A DNA stretch of 64,000 nt from Byssothecium circinans (taxonomy: Eukaryota > Ascomycota > Dothideomycetes > Pleosporales > Massarinaceae), in contig ML976984.1 of the NCBI GenBank assembly GCA_010015675.1, positions 186,016 through 250,015 on the forward strand. Direction: 5' to 3'. Within the stretch, counting starts at the first letter, position 1; every line of letters starts with the position of its first letter. This document shows, piece by piece, positions 43,131 through 55,620 of the stretch. A program made the translations under genes and the position numbers. The notes beneath the pieces were generated by a model that did not search any database, had not been told where the DNA came from, and saw only the letters and a program-made list of their open reading frames with translations.

Positions 43131-45939
43131 ATGGCGCCAACACCACCACCCCCGCTCGAAGGAAAGAGGAGGAGAATTGCCGTCATGACCAGCGGAGGCG
43201 ACGCGCCCGGCATGAACGGTGCCGTGCGAGCTGTGGTCCGCATGGCCCTGCACCAAAAATGTGACGCCTTCGCCATCTACGAAGGCTACGACGGTCTTGT
43301 CAAGGGCGGAGACATGATTAAAGAGATGAAGTGGGAAGACGTGAGAGGCTTCCTGTCCGAGGGAGGCACATTGATCGGCACAGCACGGTGCAAGGAGTTC
43401 ATGGAGCGAGACGGACGCCGGAAAGCCGCGAAGAACATGATCGTCAAGGGCATCGATGCTCTCGTCATTTGCGGTGGAGATGGCAGTCTTACGGGAGCCG
43501 ACAAGTTTCGAGGAGAGTGGCCAGAGCTCTTGAACGAGCTGGTACAAGCGAAGGAGCTCACCCACGAGCAAATACAGCCTTTCAAGCATCTCAACGTAAG
43601 CATTTCCATGTGATGATGAAGACATAATCTAACTTTGGCAGATTGTCGGCCTTGTGGGCTCCATCGACAACGACCTAAGCATGACGGACGCGACCATTGG
43701 CTGCTACAGCTCACTCGCGCGGATTTGTGAGGCAATCGATTCTGTGGACACCACAGCTACCTCCCACCAACGTGCTTTCGTCGTCGAGACCATGGGTCGT
43801 CACTGCGGGTGGCTCACTCTCATGGCCGGTGTTGCTACGGGCAGCGACTTTATATTCATCCCGGAGCAGCCAGCCCAGAACGGGTGGCAGGAGGAAATGC
43901 TGGCCACCATCCGCAAGCACAGGTCGCTTGGAAAGCGCAAGACTATAGTAATAGTCGCTGAAGGGGTAAGTTCTGCGCACACGTCTCCATTCTTTGAATC
44001 TTGGCTAACATTCTATAGTACGTATTCAGCCCGAAGTCTTCAAACTTTAAATCCGAGGCAGTTACGCATCTCATCTCCTCGATTTTGAAATGCCACACAC
44101 GCATTCATCTCCCCACTCTTCTTCGAATCCTACAGTTGAACTAACTTTGTATAGAGCTATTGATGCCGACCTCAACCCGATCACGCCCTCACAAATCAAA
44201 GACATTCTGACGAACGAAGCGCATCTGGACACGAGGGTGACAACACTGGGACATGTTCAGCGCGGAGGGCAGCCCGCTGCTTACGATAGGATGCTGTCCA
44301 CGCTCCAGGGTGTAGAGGCTGTCAAGGCTGTTCTCGAAGCCACCCCGGACACGCCGTCGCCCGTCATTTGCATGATTGAGAACAAGATCGTACGCCGACC
44401 GCTGCTCGAGGCAGTTGCTCAGACGAAAAAGGTGGCAGAAGCGATCGCCCAGAAGGACTTCCAGACCGCGATGACGCTGCGGAATGCCGAGTTCGCCGAA
44501 TACTTTAGGTCTTACCAGATCACAACTTCTTCTGATCAGCCGGAGCTCATGCTTCCTGAAGAGAAGCGTATGCGTATTGGTATAATACACGTTGGCGCGT
44601 AAGTAACTCTCTCAAGTTAGTTCTTCTAATCTCAGCTGTGCTAACTTGTGCTTCAGACCTGCCGGAGGTATGAATGCCGCTACCCGAGCAGCGGTCGCGT
44701 ACTGCCTTGCTAGAGGACACACGCCAATTGCTCTGTAAGTTTTATATTCATTCCATACAAATGGCTTCGCTCATGGTGACTAGACATAACGGCTTTCCTG
44801 GCCTGATACGACATCACTCTGATGAGCCCATCGGAGCAGTCCGAGAGATTAAGTGGCTCGATGCTGAGGGATGGGCGAACAAAGGTAAAATAGCCTTTAT
44901 CAATCTCAGGTGAAGCATTTACTGACTTCGTATCCCCATCTCAGGTGGTTCCGAGATCGGTACAAACCGTGGCCTTCCGAGCGAAGATCTGGAGACTGTA
45001 GCTTTTGTATTCAAGAAGTACAACATCCAGAGCCTTTTCGTTGTCGGAGGCTTCGAGGCATTCACGGCTGTTAGCGAGTTGCGCAAAGGGCGTGAACACT
45101 ACAAGGCCTTCAAGATCCCGATGGTTGTCCTCCCCGCCACCATCAGTACGTACTCCCTTTCCTGCCGTACAGAATACGATGACTGACATAGCTTAGGCAA
45201 CAACGTCCCCGGAACAGAATACAGCATCGGCTCCGACACCTGTCTAAACGCCCTAATCGAATACTGCGACGCATGCCGGCAATCCGCGTCGGCCTCGCGA
45301 CGCCGCGTCTTCGTCATCGAAACCCAAGGCGGAAAATCCGGCTACGTTGCCACCATAGCCGGCCTCTCCATCGGCGCCTTCGCCGTCTACACCCCCGAAG
45401 ATGGCATCAATCTCAAGATGCTCGACCGCGATATCGACGTGCTCCGCGACGTTTTCCTCGCAGACAAAGGCCAGAGCCGCGCCGGCAAAATCATCCTCGT
45501 CAACGAGCAGGCAAGCAAGACGTACAGTGTGCAGATAATCGCGGATATGATCGCAGAGGCCGGAAAGGGAAAGTTTGAGTCAAGGCATGGTGTACCGGGG
45601 CATTTCCAACAGGGTACCACGCCGAGCCCCATGGACCGTATCCGAGCTGTGCGGTTTGCGTTCCGGTCTATGCAGCATCTGGAGCAGTATGCTGGATGGA
45701 GCCGCGATGATATCGATGATGAGCCGTTGACGAGCGCCGTTATTGGTATCAAGGGTGCCAAGGTGTTGTTTTCGCCGATGCATGATATCGAGAAGAGGGA
45801 AACTGACTGGAACCGTCGACGACCCAAGAACGAGTTCTGGATGAACACCAAGCAGATTGTGAATATTCTGAGTGGGAGGCCCGAACAGCTTCCTGGTGCG
45901 GTGCAGCCGGATACGCTGGGTGGGAGGCCGAAGCAGTGA
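43131..45939 (+). CDS. ATP-dependent 6-phosphofructokinase, fungal double-length form
   Basis: Phosphorylates fructose 6-phosphate in glycolysis. Clear exons: 43131-43595, 43642-43965, 44155-44598, 44657-44734, 44784-44884, 44945-45145 and 45197-45939. The N-half has [33 protein letters not shown] (catalytic Asp) and [14 protein letters not shown]. The duplicated regulatory half begins [14 protein letters not shown] and contains [18 protein letters not shown]. Total about 790 residues, normal for fungi. The junction between 43965 and 44155 does not keep phase when joined directly. A 17-nt exon (44019-44035) would restore it, as would one G fewer in the GGGG at 43963-43966. The rest is intact, so the gene is probably functional. 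Confidence 0.9.
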
Positions 45940-45954
45940 GTGGAAGTGGAAGGA

Positions 45955-46000
45955 GTAGACAGTATGGTTATAGCTATGGTTATGGTTATGGTTATGAGAA
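45955..46000 (+). repeat. TATGGT hexamer microsatellite
   Basis: Repeats of GGTTAT/TATGGT in the 3' flank of phosphofructokinase, 20 bp after its stop codon. Confidence 0.8.
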
Positions 46001-46104
46001 TAGATACAAGATGAGATTTCATGACTGCCGTTTCCCTTCTCTACCATCTCCTATCCTGAAATTGAGTATGAAGTGTAATGTAAAGCAAGAGGTATCATTC
46101 CAAG

Positions 46105-46136
46105 CCGCTCAATCCAATCCAATCCAATCCAATCCA
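46105..46136 (+). repeat. CAATC pentamer microsatellite
   Basis: Five consecutive CAATC units, with a shorter CCAATC cluster at about 46170-46185. It lies in the convergent 3' region between phosphofructokinase and NDC80. Confidence 0.8.
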
Positions 46137-46334
46137 CTCCGAAGCGATCCGACTAGAACGCCCTACGCGCCCAATCCAATCCAATTCAATTCAGTGCCCA
46201 TCATTCAACTCATAACAAGTCATTACATATACGCTCCCATCCCATCCCCTCCAACCGTCATAACAAAGCAAGCACCCTCACCCCACACCCACCCAGCTAC
46301 ACACACGCACACAAAGATAATCCGAAAGCCCAGT

Positions 46335-48753
46335 CTACGCATCCCCCAGATCCTCAACATCCCCCAAACCATCTTCTTCCTGACAACTCCTCTCGACCTC
46401 ATCAGCGATAAACTGTTCATACTCCTCGAGCGACTTCTGCACATGGAGTTTAAAGCGCACGATATCGTCGAGCATGCGCTCGATTTCCGTGTGGAGTTCC
46501 TCGCGGAGCGAGTTGGCGCGGTGTTGGAGCTGTTCATACCTAAGAGGGTGGTGCGTTAGTTTTAGTACTGGTACTCTACTTCTCTGGGTATATACTAATT
46601 TAGTAGGGGAGGGGGAGAGTGGGGCTTACTCGATATTGACAGACATCTCCCTCTGCACCATCAACTGCACACTCTCTCCCAGCCCGCTCCTCATGCGGCC
46701 CAGCTCCTTTTCCATCTTCTCAATCTGCGCATCGGAAGCCGTCTTCTGCGTCCCTGTGATTTCCCTCAGCTTCTCGAGCTCTTCTTCGGCCTGCGCGACG
46801 CGGTGGCCTAGCGCTTCGACTTCGGCCTGCTTGTCGTCCATGGCTTGCTTGACCTGGTCGAGGAGGTCGTGGTTGTTCATGTCGGCTTCCAGGGCGGAGT
46901 TGCGGCGCTCGGCGATTTCTTTGCGGAGTGCTAGGATGTTGGATTTTACGGTGCCGCGGAGGTCGAGGTTGAGCAGTGTATGCGGCGAGTATCCTGTGCC
47001 TGAGTCGGCGAGGAGACGGTCTGAAGGCTCTTGTGTGGACGAGCCCATTTGAGAGCCTGAGAAGTTGGGTCCATCATTAACGCTGAGGACGAGTTCGTAT
47101 TCTTGGCCTTTGGCGTTGACGGCTGTCGATGGTATGACGCCGATCTGGTAGCCTAGGTTGTTGAAGCGCTCAATGGTCTGTTCGAGCTCGTCTAGTTTGC
47201 GAGATGCAGCGACTTCCTTCTCTGCAACACGCTTCTTGGACTCTTCGACACGCGTAGAGGCTGCTTGGAGCGAGGTGTCGAGGCGCTCCTTCTCGGATGC
47301 CATACGGTCGATATCCGCAATGGTCATTCCGCGTCCGTCGATGATGGACTGGAGTTCTTGCCTCTCCTTCTCGGCTGCCTCGAATTCAGCGTCGATTTCT
47401 TCGATCGACTTCTCCAGTATGCCGCATCGGTCGGTGTACTTGTTCAACTTGGCATCCATGTTGTTATTGTAGTTCTCAAATTTGACGCGGTCTTCTTCTA
47501 GGATGCGGATTTGTTCTTCCAGTTTCTGAATGCGAGGCCCTGATTTGGAAAGCTCATCAATCTGGTCTTGCAGCGCCTTGTACTCTGCCTCTAGGATCTG
47601 GACCTGCTCGAGATGATGTGCGTTGGCTCCATCGAACCGTTTGGCCATGACTTCGACGTGTGGCTTCATCAAGCGCTCCTGTGCTGCGTCAGGGTCCTCG
47701 TCCTCGTCTTCCTCATCCGCTGATAGCCATGTGCTGTATGCGCTTGACAAGAAATCGAAGATGATGCGGTCGCCAGAAACATCGTAGCCGGCCTCTAGGC
47801 AAGCATCATCGTAGCTGCCATGTTCATATGCAGTGATCATCTTAGCAAGCTGCATCATCCAGTGAAGCAGTCCGAGGAAGGTCGACCAGTTGTTTCCGCC
47901 AACTGCAGCGATCTGAGACTTCGTGATGGACTTTTCAAAGGGATAACGCAACTGCTTCAAAAGCACAGGTAATTCCTGGTCGATGGACTTTTGGAAACGG
48001 TACGAGGGGTCGATACGGTGGTAGAGCCACTGGAACATGTTGTTGAAGTCCTTTTGCGTTGGCGAAGTCATGCACTTGTTCGAAAGCACATGCTTGGACT
48101 CCATCTCAAAGTTATTCTGTGTTAGATATTCCAAAAGCTCTGCTGCCATCTGCGAGCGGGTGCTAGAATCCTTCAATCGTCGCGGGTCGGCGGGAGCGCC
48201 TGACGGTAGTGGTGCGGTCTGGAAGAACGACTGCTTCACGCCTGCCTGGCCCGGCCCGTGAGATATCCGCGCCTTGAATACGCTGCTGCGTCGCTGTGTG
48301 CTCTGCTCAAAGTTTGGCGCAGGGGCCGGAGTCTGGAAGATGGATGCGCCTGGGGCGAAACTCTTCCTGGCGCCGCCGGCGCTGCTCGCACCGAACATGT
48401 TGCTCGTCGAGTTGCGGTGAACCGACTGGAAGCCTTGCTCCGCTAGATTTGTGCCGGACGACGAGCGCTGGAAGATGGGCTGACTTGGGCGACTCGGCGC
48501 GAGAGACATGCGCGATCCAGATTGTGAACGGCCATGGGTGGTGGCGAACCCTCCAGCGGGTTGCTGCATGTGCACTGAGCTCGAGCGCTTCATAGCGGAT
48601 GACGGCATTGGGATAGAGGAGATGTTGTTGTTCACCGGCGCCAGCGTCTGCATGCGATGTTAGAAGGCGCTCTCGTCGCTCCTGCTTCGAGAGGAGTGCG
48701 CGACCGCAACTTACTTGGCGACGGACCGAGAAAAGGCCTGGTTCCTGGGCCAT
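46335..48753 (-). CDS. NDC80: Kinetochore protein NDC80 (HEC1)
   Basis: Exons 48753-48715, 48647-46630 and 46539-46335 encode 753 residues. The first exon encodes only [13 protein letters not shown]; the 67-nt intron has GTAAGT and CTAAC. A Ser/Arg-rich N-terminal tail leads to the calponin-homology domain at about residues 165-300 ([35 protein letters not shown]), which binds microtubules. A long coiled coil follows to the C-terminus. It is the microtubule-binding subunit of the outer-kinetochore NDC80 complex. The last 90-nt intron restores [17 protein letters not shown]. Confidence 0.94.
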
Positions 48754-49452
48754 GCTTTATTAAAAGTGTCGCGTCGGGAATGCGATCAAGCTTGTCAATC
48801 CAAAAAGTGGAGGAAGGTGTTGTGCGCTTTCGCGAGGCAGCTATATGGAAGGGTGGTATTGATGAAGTTGTGGTGATGGTCCAAGTGCTTGTTGTTTGTT
48901 TACCGACCGATTTAGCGCTAGCTCCCCGGCAACCCCCCCTCGCGCTGATTGGCCGAGTGGCTCTCACTCAGTGTTGTTTTCTTGGTGTCGTGGTGGCAGC
49001 TTGTGCTGGAATTAATTTCATGGCGTGTTACAAAGCGTATAGCATGGAAAAGGCAGCCGGATTATTAGTGTCTTGACAAAGGAGACTCAACGCGTTTACC
49101 ATGCCGGAGGCTAGACCGGCAGAAGTGGGATATACATAGAAGGGGAATGCTAGCAAGCGTAGTAATGTAAAAAAGACTTCAAAAATCCCTCGCTTCCCAG
49201 TCTCTCTCAATTCCCCCGTCTTTTTCTACCGCCACCCCAAAAGCAGTTGCAACCGCGTGCCTGTCGCCGCCGGGCTCCTTGACTGGGGTATCGTGTGCAT
49301 ATGCAAGCAAAATGAAATATCCACAAGCTCAAACTCCCAGCTGTCTCCGGGAAATGCATCCCAAAGAAGAATTGACAAGTGTCATTAAACTCAGTCCGTC
49401 AGAATCGTCGTAAAGTCCTCCCCGGTCCCGCCCCTTTCTCCCAACCACACCC
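48754..49452. other. Intergenic, NDC80 promoter side
   Basis: 700 bp. No gene seen. It contains the CCAAT element listed separately and the 3' flank of the next minus-strand gene. Confidence 0.5.
48944..48952 (-). promoter_or_regulatory. Candidate CCAAT box of NDC80
   Basis: CCAATCAGC on the minus strand, about 195 bp upstream of the NDC80 start codon, matching the CCAATCA consensus of the fungal HAP complex. Function is inferred from sequence and distance only. Confidence 0.4.
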
Positions 49453-50130
49453 TCACTTTATGTTCTTGAACATGTCCTCTGCCCCCAAGCTAAGCGTGTC
49501 CTCACTGACCCCGAAAGACGTGAGCTCCGGCAATGCTGGTGGCGGGGGGCCCTTCTTCTTTGTCTGCGCCGGCTGCTGCAGCTCTAGTTGGGGAACTGTC
49601 GATATGCGTCTTGCGGCTGTCCCATTCGCGCCATTTGTGTAGGGGCCCAGGTTCTCCTTGCCCTCGGGTATCGGTCCGCTGATGAAGGAGCTCTTCCTCT
49701 TGCCAAACCAGCTCGTGCTCTTCTTCCTGCTCAGGTTCGGCTGGCCGCCCAGTGTGGCTGGCGAACCCGGACGCTCTGACGCGAGGCTATCATGTGAAGA
49801 CAGAGGGCGCAGGCCCAGGAACTTGCGCACCGAACTTGGGCGCTTGCTGCCCGTGGGGCTCGCAGGAGAGAGCGTGCTGGCATTGTCGTTCGTGGCCGTC
49901 TGGTGCAGATTCGTGGTCGACTCGGTTGATTCTTTGGCAGGCGGCGTGCCCTCGTGGTGCGGAAAGACGGCGGATCGTGGGGTCGGATGAGATGACAGCG
50001 GGCCTTTGCCAGGCGTGGGAGGACGCGGGGTGTCAGGTGGAGAGTCGGGCGGCGCGGGAATCGAAGTGCCCTCGGTGAGAGAAAAGGACCCGAAATCGAG
50101 CGTCAGCGGCTTGTACTTGCCCCCGGCCAT
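49453..50130 (-). CDS. Uncharacterised Ser/Pro-rich protein
   Basis: An intronless 225-residue protein starting MAGGKYKPLTLDFGSFSL. ATG 50130 is the first with a good context; the frame is open for 17 more codons upstream. Most of it is predicted disordered, rich in Ser, Pro and Thr with many SP/TP sites (PPDTPRPPTPGKGP, RPSSVRKFLGLRPL). A basic patch SRKKSTSWFGKRKSS and an acidic C-terminus (EDTLSLGAEDMFKNIK) look conserved rather than random. No known domain. A phosphoprotein or adaptor role is possible but not shown. Confidence 0.65.
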   Translation of the reverse strand: MAGGKYKPLTLDFGSFSLTEGTSIPAPPDSPPDTPRPPTPGKGPLSSHPTPRSAVFPHHEGTPPAKESTESTTNLHQTATNDNASTLSPASPTGSKRPSSVRKFLGLRPLSSHDSLASERPGSPATLGGQPNLSRKKSTSWFGKRKSSFISGPIPEGKENLGPYTNGANGTAARRISTVPQLELQQPAQTKKKGPPPPALPELTSFGVSEDTLSLGAEDMFKNIK

Positions 50131-50866
50131 GGTGAGCGTGACGGTGACGGCGGTTGATCGGTGGTGAGACAAGACAAGCAATTATTGAGTTCGTGACAGC
50201 TGGGTGACAGCTCAATGGCGGGTGGAGCGCTACAGATGAGAATCAATGAGTGTCGCGACTTCGCCGTTTGGGCAGAGTAGCTCAGGAGTTAAGCGGATGC
50301 GGGTGCGCAGGGTCTCTGGGCTGCATGGGAGCAGTTGAAGGCTGGCGAGGACGTGAACACGGGGAGGCTGCGCCCTGTGCAACTACCACCACGTAAAGGA
50401 TGTACTAAAAGGCCGCGGTGCAATCTCGACGGCGAAGATAGGCCTCAGCACGACAGATGGACAGAGGCGAGCAAAGGCGTGGCGTTGGGTTGCGTTGCAG
50501 TTGCTTTCCTTTTCGTCGAGACCGTTGCGGAGGAGGCGCTCCAGTGCATCCTAGCGTGTCCGGCCCCACCAATCAAGCAGCGGCGTGCGCCGCACCGCGA
50601 GTCAGGCACGCATCGAGTGAATTCGCTGTCACGAGAGCTGCCATTTGCCATTTGCCATCTGCCATGCCAACGTTGGCTCTATGCTATTTCAAATCAATGC
50701 CCGTCATAACATTCGTTGCAGAGACACCTTGCCGTGTCACCCTTCCCATCAATGCAAAACGCTCCAGAAACACAACTGCCCTGCCATGCGGCGCCACATG
50801 CACCCGCTTCCTGCTCACCCGTTGTCCGGTGAACAAGGCCAATGCCCCTGACACAGCGCTCACTGT
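50131..50866. other. Intergenic, no supported gene
   Basis: 736 bp with several short overlapping frames but none coherent. The duplicated GCCATTTGCCATTTGCCATC at 50639-50660 is a small direct repeat. Confidence 0.45.
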
Positions 50867-52451
50867 TCACCTGGTCTTGCGCTGCTGCATCTCGTCCAGT
50901 TCCGAGATCTCGTCCAGCAATTGAACCGTCTCCGTTGGGTTGGCGATCCACGCTGTTGTGCAGGCCAGCCGTGCCTTGAAATCATTGGCGCCGGCCGAGA
51001 GAAATTGGTCGCCAACATGCAGTGTCTTGCCTCCCTCGATTCCACCAAAGAAACGCTGGCAGGCCAACACTCCCCAGCTCTTATCGCCTATATCGACAAA
51101 ACAGTCGTTGCCGCCTGCCACAGTTAGTACGTCCTCATACTCCTGAATTGTTACTTGGACAAGCGGATGACCTACCGTTGAAAGCACAGAAAGGTAGACG
51201 GTTTCCAACTTCCGACATTTCCTACAAAGTTAGCAACCATCACAATACAGACCAGAATCCACCTACCAGGATCTTTTGCGTGATGAGAACCGTCTCCTCA
51301 AGGACCTCGCGGGGGAACTTATGACCAGGCTTAGGTATAATACCCACGGCTCTCTCCTTGCGCACGCAAATCGCCTCCATGCGCAAGTTCTTCATTGTCT
51401 CTTTCAAAGACACTTCCGCAATATCAAGCAGCGCAGTGATATCCGACTCTTCCCACAACACCATCTCTTTGAGTAGCCATTCCTGCCGTGGTACCAGCTT
51501 GAGCATATCCGGGCTGTCACCCGCAAATTTAAAGCAGTAATTGCTCTCTCCACCGATCACAACAAGATTCTCCTTCGAAGCGGCCGGGAGGTCCGAAGCA
51601 TAAATAGCATCCAACAGCCCATGCAGTCTTTCGTAGTATTTGCGTGCTTCCGTATAGCCAGCTGCTGTGACGATACCAATCTTCGATCCAGTCCTCATCA
51701 ACCGTAGGATACGCGGAATCGCGGGGTTGTCGGGCGTTAGTGACTCGCCATCATCGTAAAGAGTCACATCTCCGTCGAATGTAACCAATTCTAATGGACC
51801 GTTGCGAACGAGACTCATCACTTGGGCCGTGTTCAGGATTAATCTGACATCGTTGAAGGAAGGTGGGACAAAGCGCCGATAGCTGATCGCTCGTCTCTGG
51901 TCCTGCCAAATGAAGGCATCATGGAGTGCTAAAGGGGTGAAAAAGTTCGCCACGGAGGGTACCAGTAATTTAAGTTTTGACTGAGTCTGAACGCTACCGG
52001 GTCGCTGGTGGGAGATGTGATCGTTGATTATCTCCTCCACATCGCGCATAATCTCAGCATAGCGTCGTTGAGTTTGGGCGGCCATTTGATCGACGGATTC
52101 AGCTGTAGGCTCAAAGACAGCTGTGGGCTGTGAGGCAAGCACGAAGGGAACTGCTAAAAGACCCTGGGTTGCTGTCAAACTTGGTCATAATGCTGCATAT
52201 GCCTCGAGTAATAGTACCTTGATCCATTCGATCTAAAGACGAGTTAGCTAAATACTCGCATAGAAACGATCGAACCCGTATGCAGGGGTCCTAATATCTG
52301 GCGATACGGACTCACCAATTGATCTCTGCGATGTGTCTTGAGGGCATCTATTGTCAACGATAATCAGCGGACTGCTTCTCCAAGCCGCGATAACAGGCAG
52401 CAGTAGCAACATGCTCAGCTACTCACATTCAACGCGGTATCTGGTAGTCAT
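50867..52451 (-). CDS. ISN1: IMP-specific 5'-nucleotidase
   Basis: Six exons: 52451-52427, 52347-52316, 52232-52218 (15 nt), 52163-51267, 51221-51176 and 51114-50867, giving 420 residues. The first three tiny exons encode MTTRYRVE-YALKTHRRDQL-IEWIK, the conserved N-terminus of ISN1. VTFDGDVTLYDDGESLTP carries the HAD-like DxD, VIGGESNYCF and GGNDCFVDIGDKSWGV follow, and LHVGDQF is the motif IV Asp region. The enzyme hydrolyses IMP to inosine in purine salvage. The micro-exon and all five introns preserve phase. It shares a 383-bp divergent promoter with MED17. Confidence 0.92.
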
Positions 52452-52834
52452 CGTGTGGGTGCAGAACTGAAGTTAAGAGAAAAGAAGGAAAGAGGTAGTA
52501 CCGCTATCCCGAACAGAGCTAAGAGTGGAGCACGTGGGCATGTCCCGGACCACAACCGTTTCCACGGCTAGCGGCCTGATCACGCTTGACTCATCTATAG
52601 ATAGCACTTCTCATCAAGGAAACCACGTCAATTATCCAATCTTATGCCTAAAAGCATACTCGATTAACTCAACGAACGTAATGTTCAGGCCTCTAAGTTG
52701 GCAAATGCGCCAGGGTAGCTTAATCGATAAGCTTCTTAGCGAGTCGCGAATCTGAGACCCTGGCGCGTACTACATATTCACTACTTGACTGCGTTGTTTG
52801 CTCGTCAATCGACCAGCCTGTCCGTTCAACCACC
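52452..52834. promoter_or_regulatory. Divergent promoter of ISN1 and MED17
   Basis: 383 bp between opposed start codons. No discrete element assigned; a 76-codon frame here is unsupported. Confidence 0.5.
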
Positions 52835-54859
52835 ATGTCTGCCAACAACTTGACGGCAGATGTCACCCTGCGCGCATGGCCGACTCAAGCCAAACAAGCA
52901 CTCAGCAAAGAAGACATACTCTTGCAAATCACCCAACTCGCGACCGAACGAGGGCACCTGCGGGGCATCACCGAAAAGACACTGCAAGAGGATATTGACG
53001 CGGGCAAAGATGTACCCGAGGATATTATGGAAGGCACAGAGGAGGGGGAGAAGAAAGAGGAGCCCTCAATGAAAGCCAAGGTCGAAGAGATTCAGCGCGC
53101 AAGACAGGAGATGTACCAAAAGCTCGAGTAAGACGACTGCTATTATTTGTATAGATTCAAACACTAAGTGATATATAGGTTTGCTGTATTTCACGCTGGA
53201 AATGCAATGAACCTCGTCAACCTCTGTCTCTCGAGGGACCCGTCGCGAAATGTCGAGACTGCCTACACCCCCATATTCAAGTCTGCAAACGTGCCGCGCG
53301 GATCTTTTGGCATAGACAAAGGGATGATACCGGAAGAATCAGAGAGACCCGAGGATGTAGAGATACAGCAGGGGCTGAAGAAGAGGCGGGAGCTAGTGAT
53401 GAAGGGTTCACGAATGGAAGCGCTGGACTGGGCCGCCGACAGCCTACTAAATGCTGCGACTGAGCTGGAGACAGAGATCCGCAAAGAGACAAAGTATTGG
53501 GAGGAAGTACTGTCGATATCGGAGAGGGGCTGGTCATTGCAGCGGGCTCGCAAAGATGTGCGCAATGCGCCGTACGCGGTGCAATATGGACTTCCTGAGG
53601 CTAGCGATCGCTTCAAAGCGCGCGGCTTGGCACCTTTGCGCATGAATAAAGACGGCGGTATCATTCTGGATCCGAATTTGAGGCTGAAACCAAAGACACT
53701 ACGCGTACGCATCAGTGACAATGGGGAGATTACCGGCACCTCGCACCTATCTACGCAGGGAGATCTCGACGACTTGGCCATAGAGCAGTCGATACAGCTG
53801 TCCCGTGACTCGCTCTTCGAGGAGGAACTCTTTCATGAGATGTCATTAGAGTCGCGTCAGTTGCTCGGCTATGGTGTGGAATATAGGAGCTCGGTCATCC
53901 ACGTCGCTGTACGAGGGTTGGGTGGCCCGGTCTCTGGCCGTAAGATTCTCATAGACTGCATCGACCGAGACGGCCAAACCGCATCTCTCCACGAGCAGTC
54001 ACAAGATTGGCTAGCCCAAAATATTGCAGAAGCGTTGCGCCTACTGCTCGCCCATGAGCATCGTATGCGACTCTACCGACGGTCACAGCTGCCACCTCCA
54101 TTGACGCAACACAGGCGACAACAGCCATCTCCACCCCTCCTACGCACGCTACTCGGCATGTTCATTCATCTAGACGCTGTCGATTCTCTGCACGCATACA
54201 TGCATGCCGTCGCAAAGACTTTACAAAGCGCCGGTATAGATGTGACACTAGACACGTCTCGTGAGGTCTCCTGGGTCAAATTGACGCAAAACATCAAAGA
54301 GTCGCGCAAGAAAGACCTACCCGCTATCGACCAGCTTCTCCACGCCTTTACAAGAGCCTTTGACGGTCTCGCATCCATCTCTCTCCCATCCTCAAGCGGA
54401 GCGCAACCTGAGACCATAACAATCGCAACACGGACATTCATCGGCCAGCCTGTCTTTGGCTCTGAACATAAACTGACCCTTCCGCCAACACTCATCAGGC
54501 TTTTAGCTCTGGAGTCAGACCAACAGCACCAGTTCAAATTCCCATCAACCGCAGAAGCGACTTCGTATCTGGACTGGATCCTCTCGCTCGACATTGCGCA
54601 CGCTCTGCTACCCAAAGAATTCCCTGGACGGTCTGTGGTACGAAGCGAGGAACCGCGACTTACTATTCTGTCAAAGGGAGGCAACAAGGGCAGAGTCAAG
54701 GAGGACGACGTGTCTGTCGAATTGAACAATGCGCGCTTGAAGGTGACTGCGACTGCGAATGCTCATCTCAGTACTGGGGCTGCTGTAGAGTCGTTTGCTT
54801 GGAATGGCAGCCTGGGGCAACCGAGTATGAAAGACAAAGTCAAGAGCTGGATTGGGTAG
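52835..54859 (+). CDS. MED17: Mediator complex subunit 17
   Basis: Exons 52835-53127 and 53179-54859 encode 657 residues. The 51-nt intron joins YQKLE to FAVFHAGNAMNLVNLCLS. The sequence follows fungal Med17/Srb4: an acidic N-terminus, MEALDWAADSLLNAATELE, then ETKYWEEVLSISERGWSLQR and PYAVQYGLPEAS, and a helical C-terminal half. Med17 is the scaffold of the Mediator head module and contacts Pol II and TFIIH. No lesion is seen. Expression is probably constitutive, given the compact shared promoter with ISN1. Confidence 0.92.
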
Positions 54860-55620
54860 GAGTGCACGAAAGTGTTGAGAGAATAGAATAGTTCATTTAT
54901 GCATTTGTATAAACCCCCATTTCGAAGCATGCAAAAGAGTCGCTGCTCGTACTCAAGAGGGGATGAACATCTACCGGAAAACACTCGGCTTAGCGCTGCA
55001 TTCGGACCTGCATCCCGCACCTGTAAACGGGAGATCATCCCTCCAACCCCCTTGCATGGCAGCGTGCTAGCTGCTAGTCCCCCCACCGGGAATAAATGGG
55101 AGTTTTTTTGGAAAAGGAATTTATCAGCAACTGCGCGCTGTTTCGCGGGTCATAAGCTGGCAGTAGCTGACACATGCTTTTGAGAAAACTGTGAATTTTT
55201 CCCGGCGGGGGGTGAACGCGTGCTAGTTGACTTTCCCTCTCTACAAAGGGTGACTTTTAAAACCATTCCAGCCACGTGCTGGGCAATATGTATGGCAGCC
55301 TATCGCTGACTGGACAGAACCGGGATACCAAAAACCGTAAAAGTCACCTAGTAGCTCTTCCCCTCTATTCTCCACCACCCCCCATGTGCATCCCATGTCT
55401 CCACCACCCCCTATGTGCATCCCATGTCTCCACGTTCATAATGACGTGAGGACTTTGAACAACCACCACGGTCCTGCTCACGCTGACGACGTCTGACAGC
55501 AGGGAGCAGTAGGAAATTTGTAATATCGAGAATAGTCATCAAAATGATCAAATATAAAAATGTATTGTTTGCCCGTCTTTTCACTTTCCCGATTCTCATC
55601 GCAGCAGTCCTCTACTCAAG
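54860..55620. other. Intergenic with a 29-bp direct duplication
   Basis: 761 bp. Only the duplication at 55369-55432 stands out; the last 150 bp are the leader of the following secreted-protein gene. Confidence 0.5.
55369..55432 (+). repeat. 29-bp tandem duplication
   Basis: Two copies of a unit starting TCTCCACCACCCC and ending GTGCATCCCATG (55369 and 55398), followed by the start of a third. Copies differ at one C/T. Confidence 0.85.

Noticed and set aside
50265..50340. tRNA-like sequence (TAGCTCAGGAGTTAAGCGG)
   Set aside because: No matching B box, acceptor stem or anticodon arm could be folded; I found no tRNA or rRNA gene in the window.
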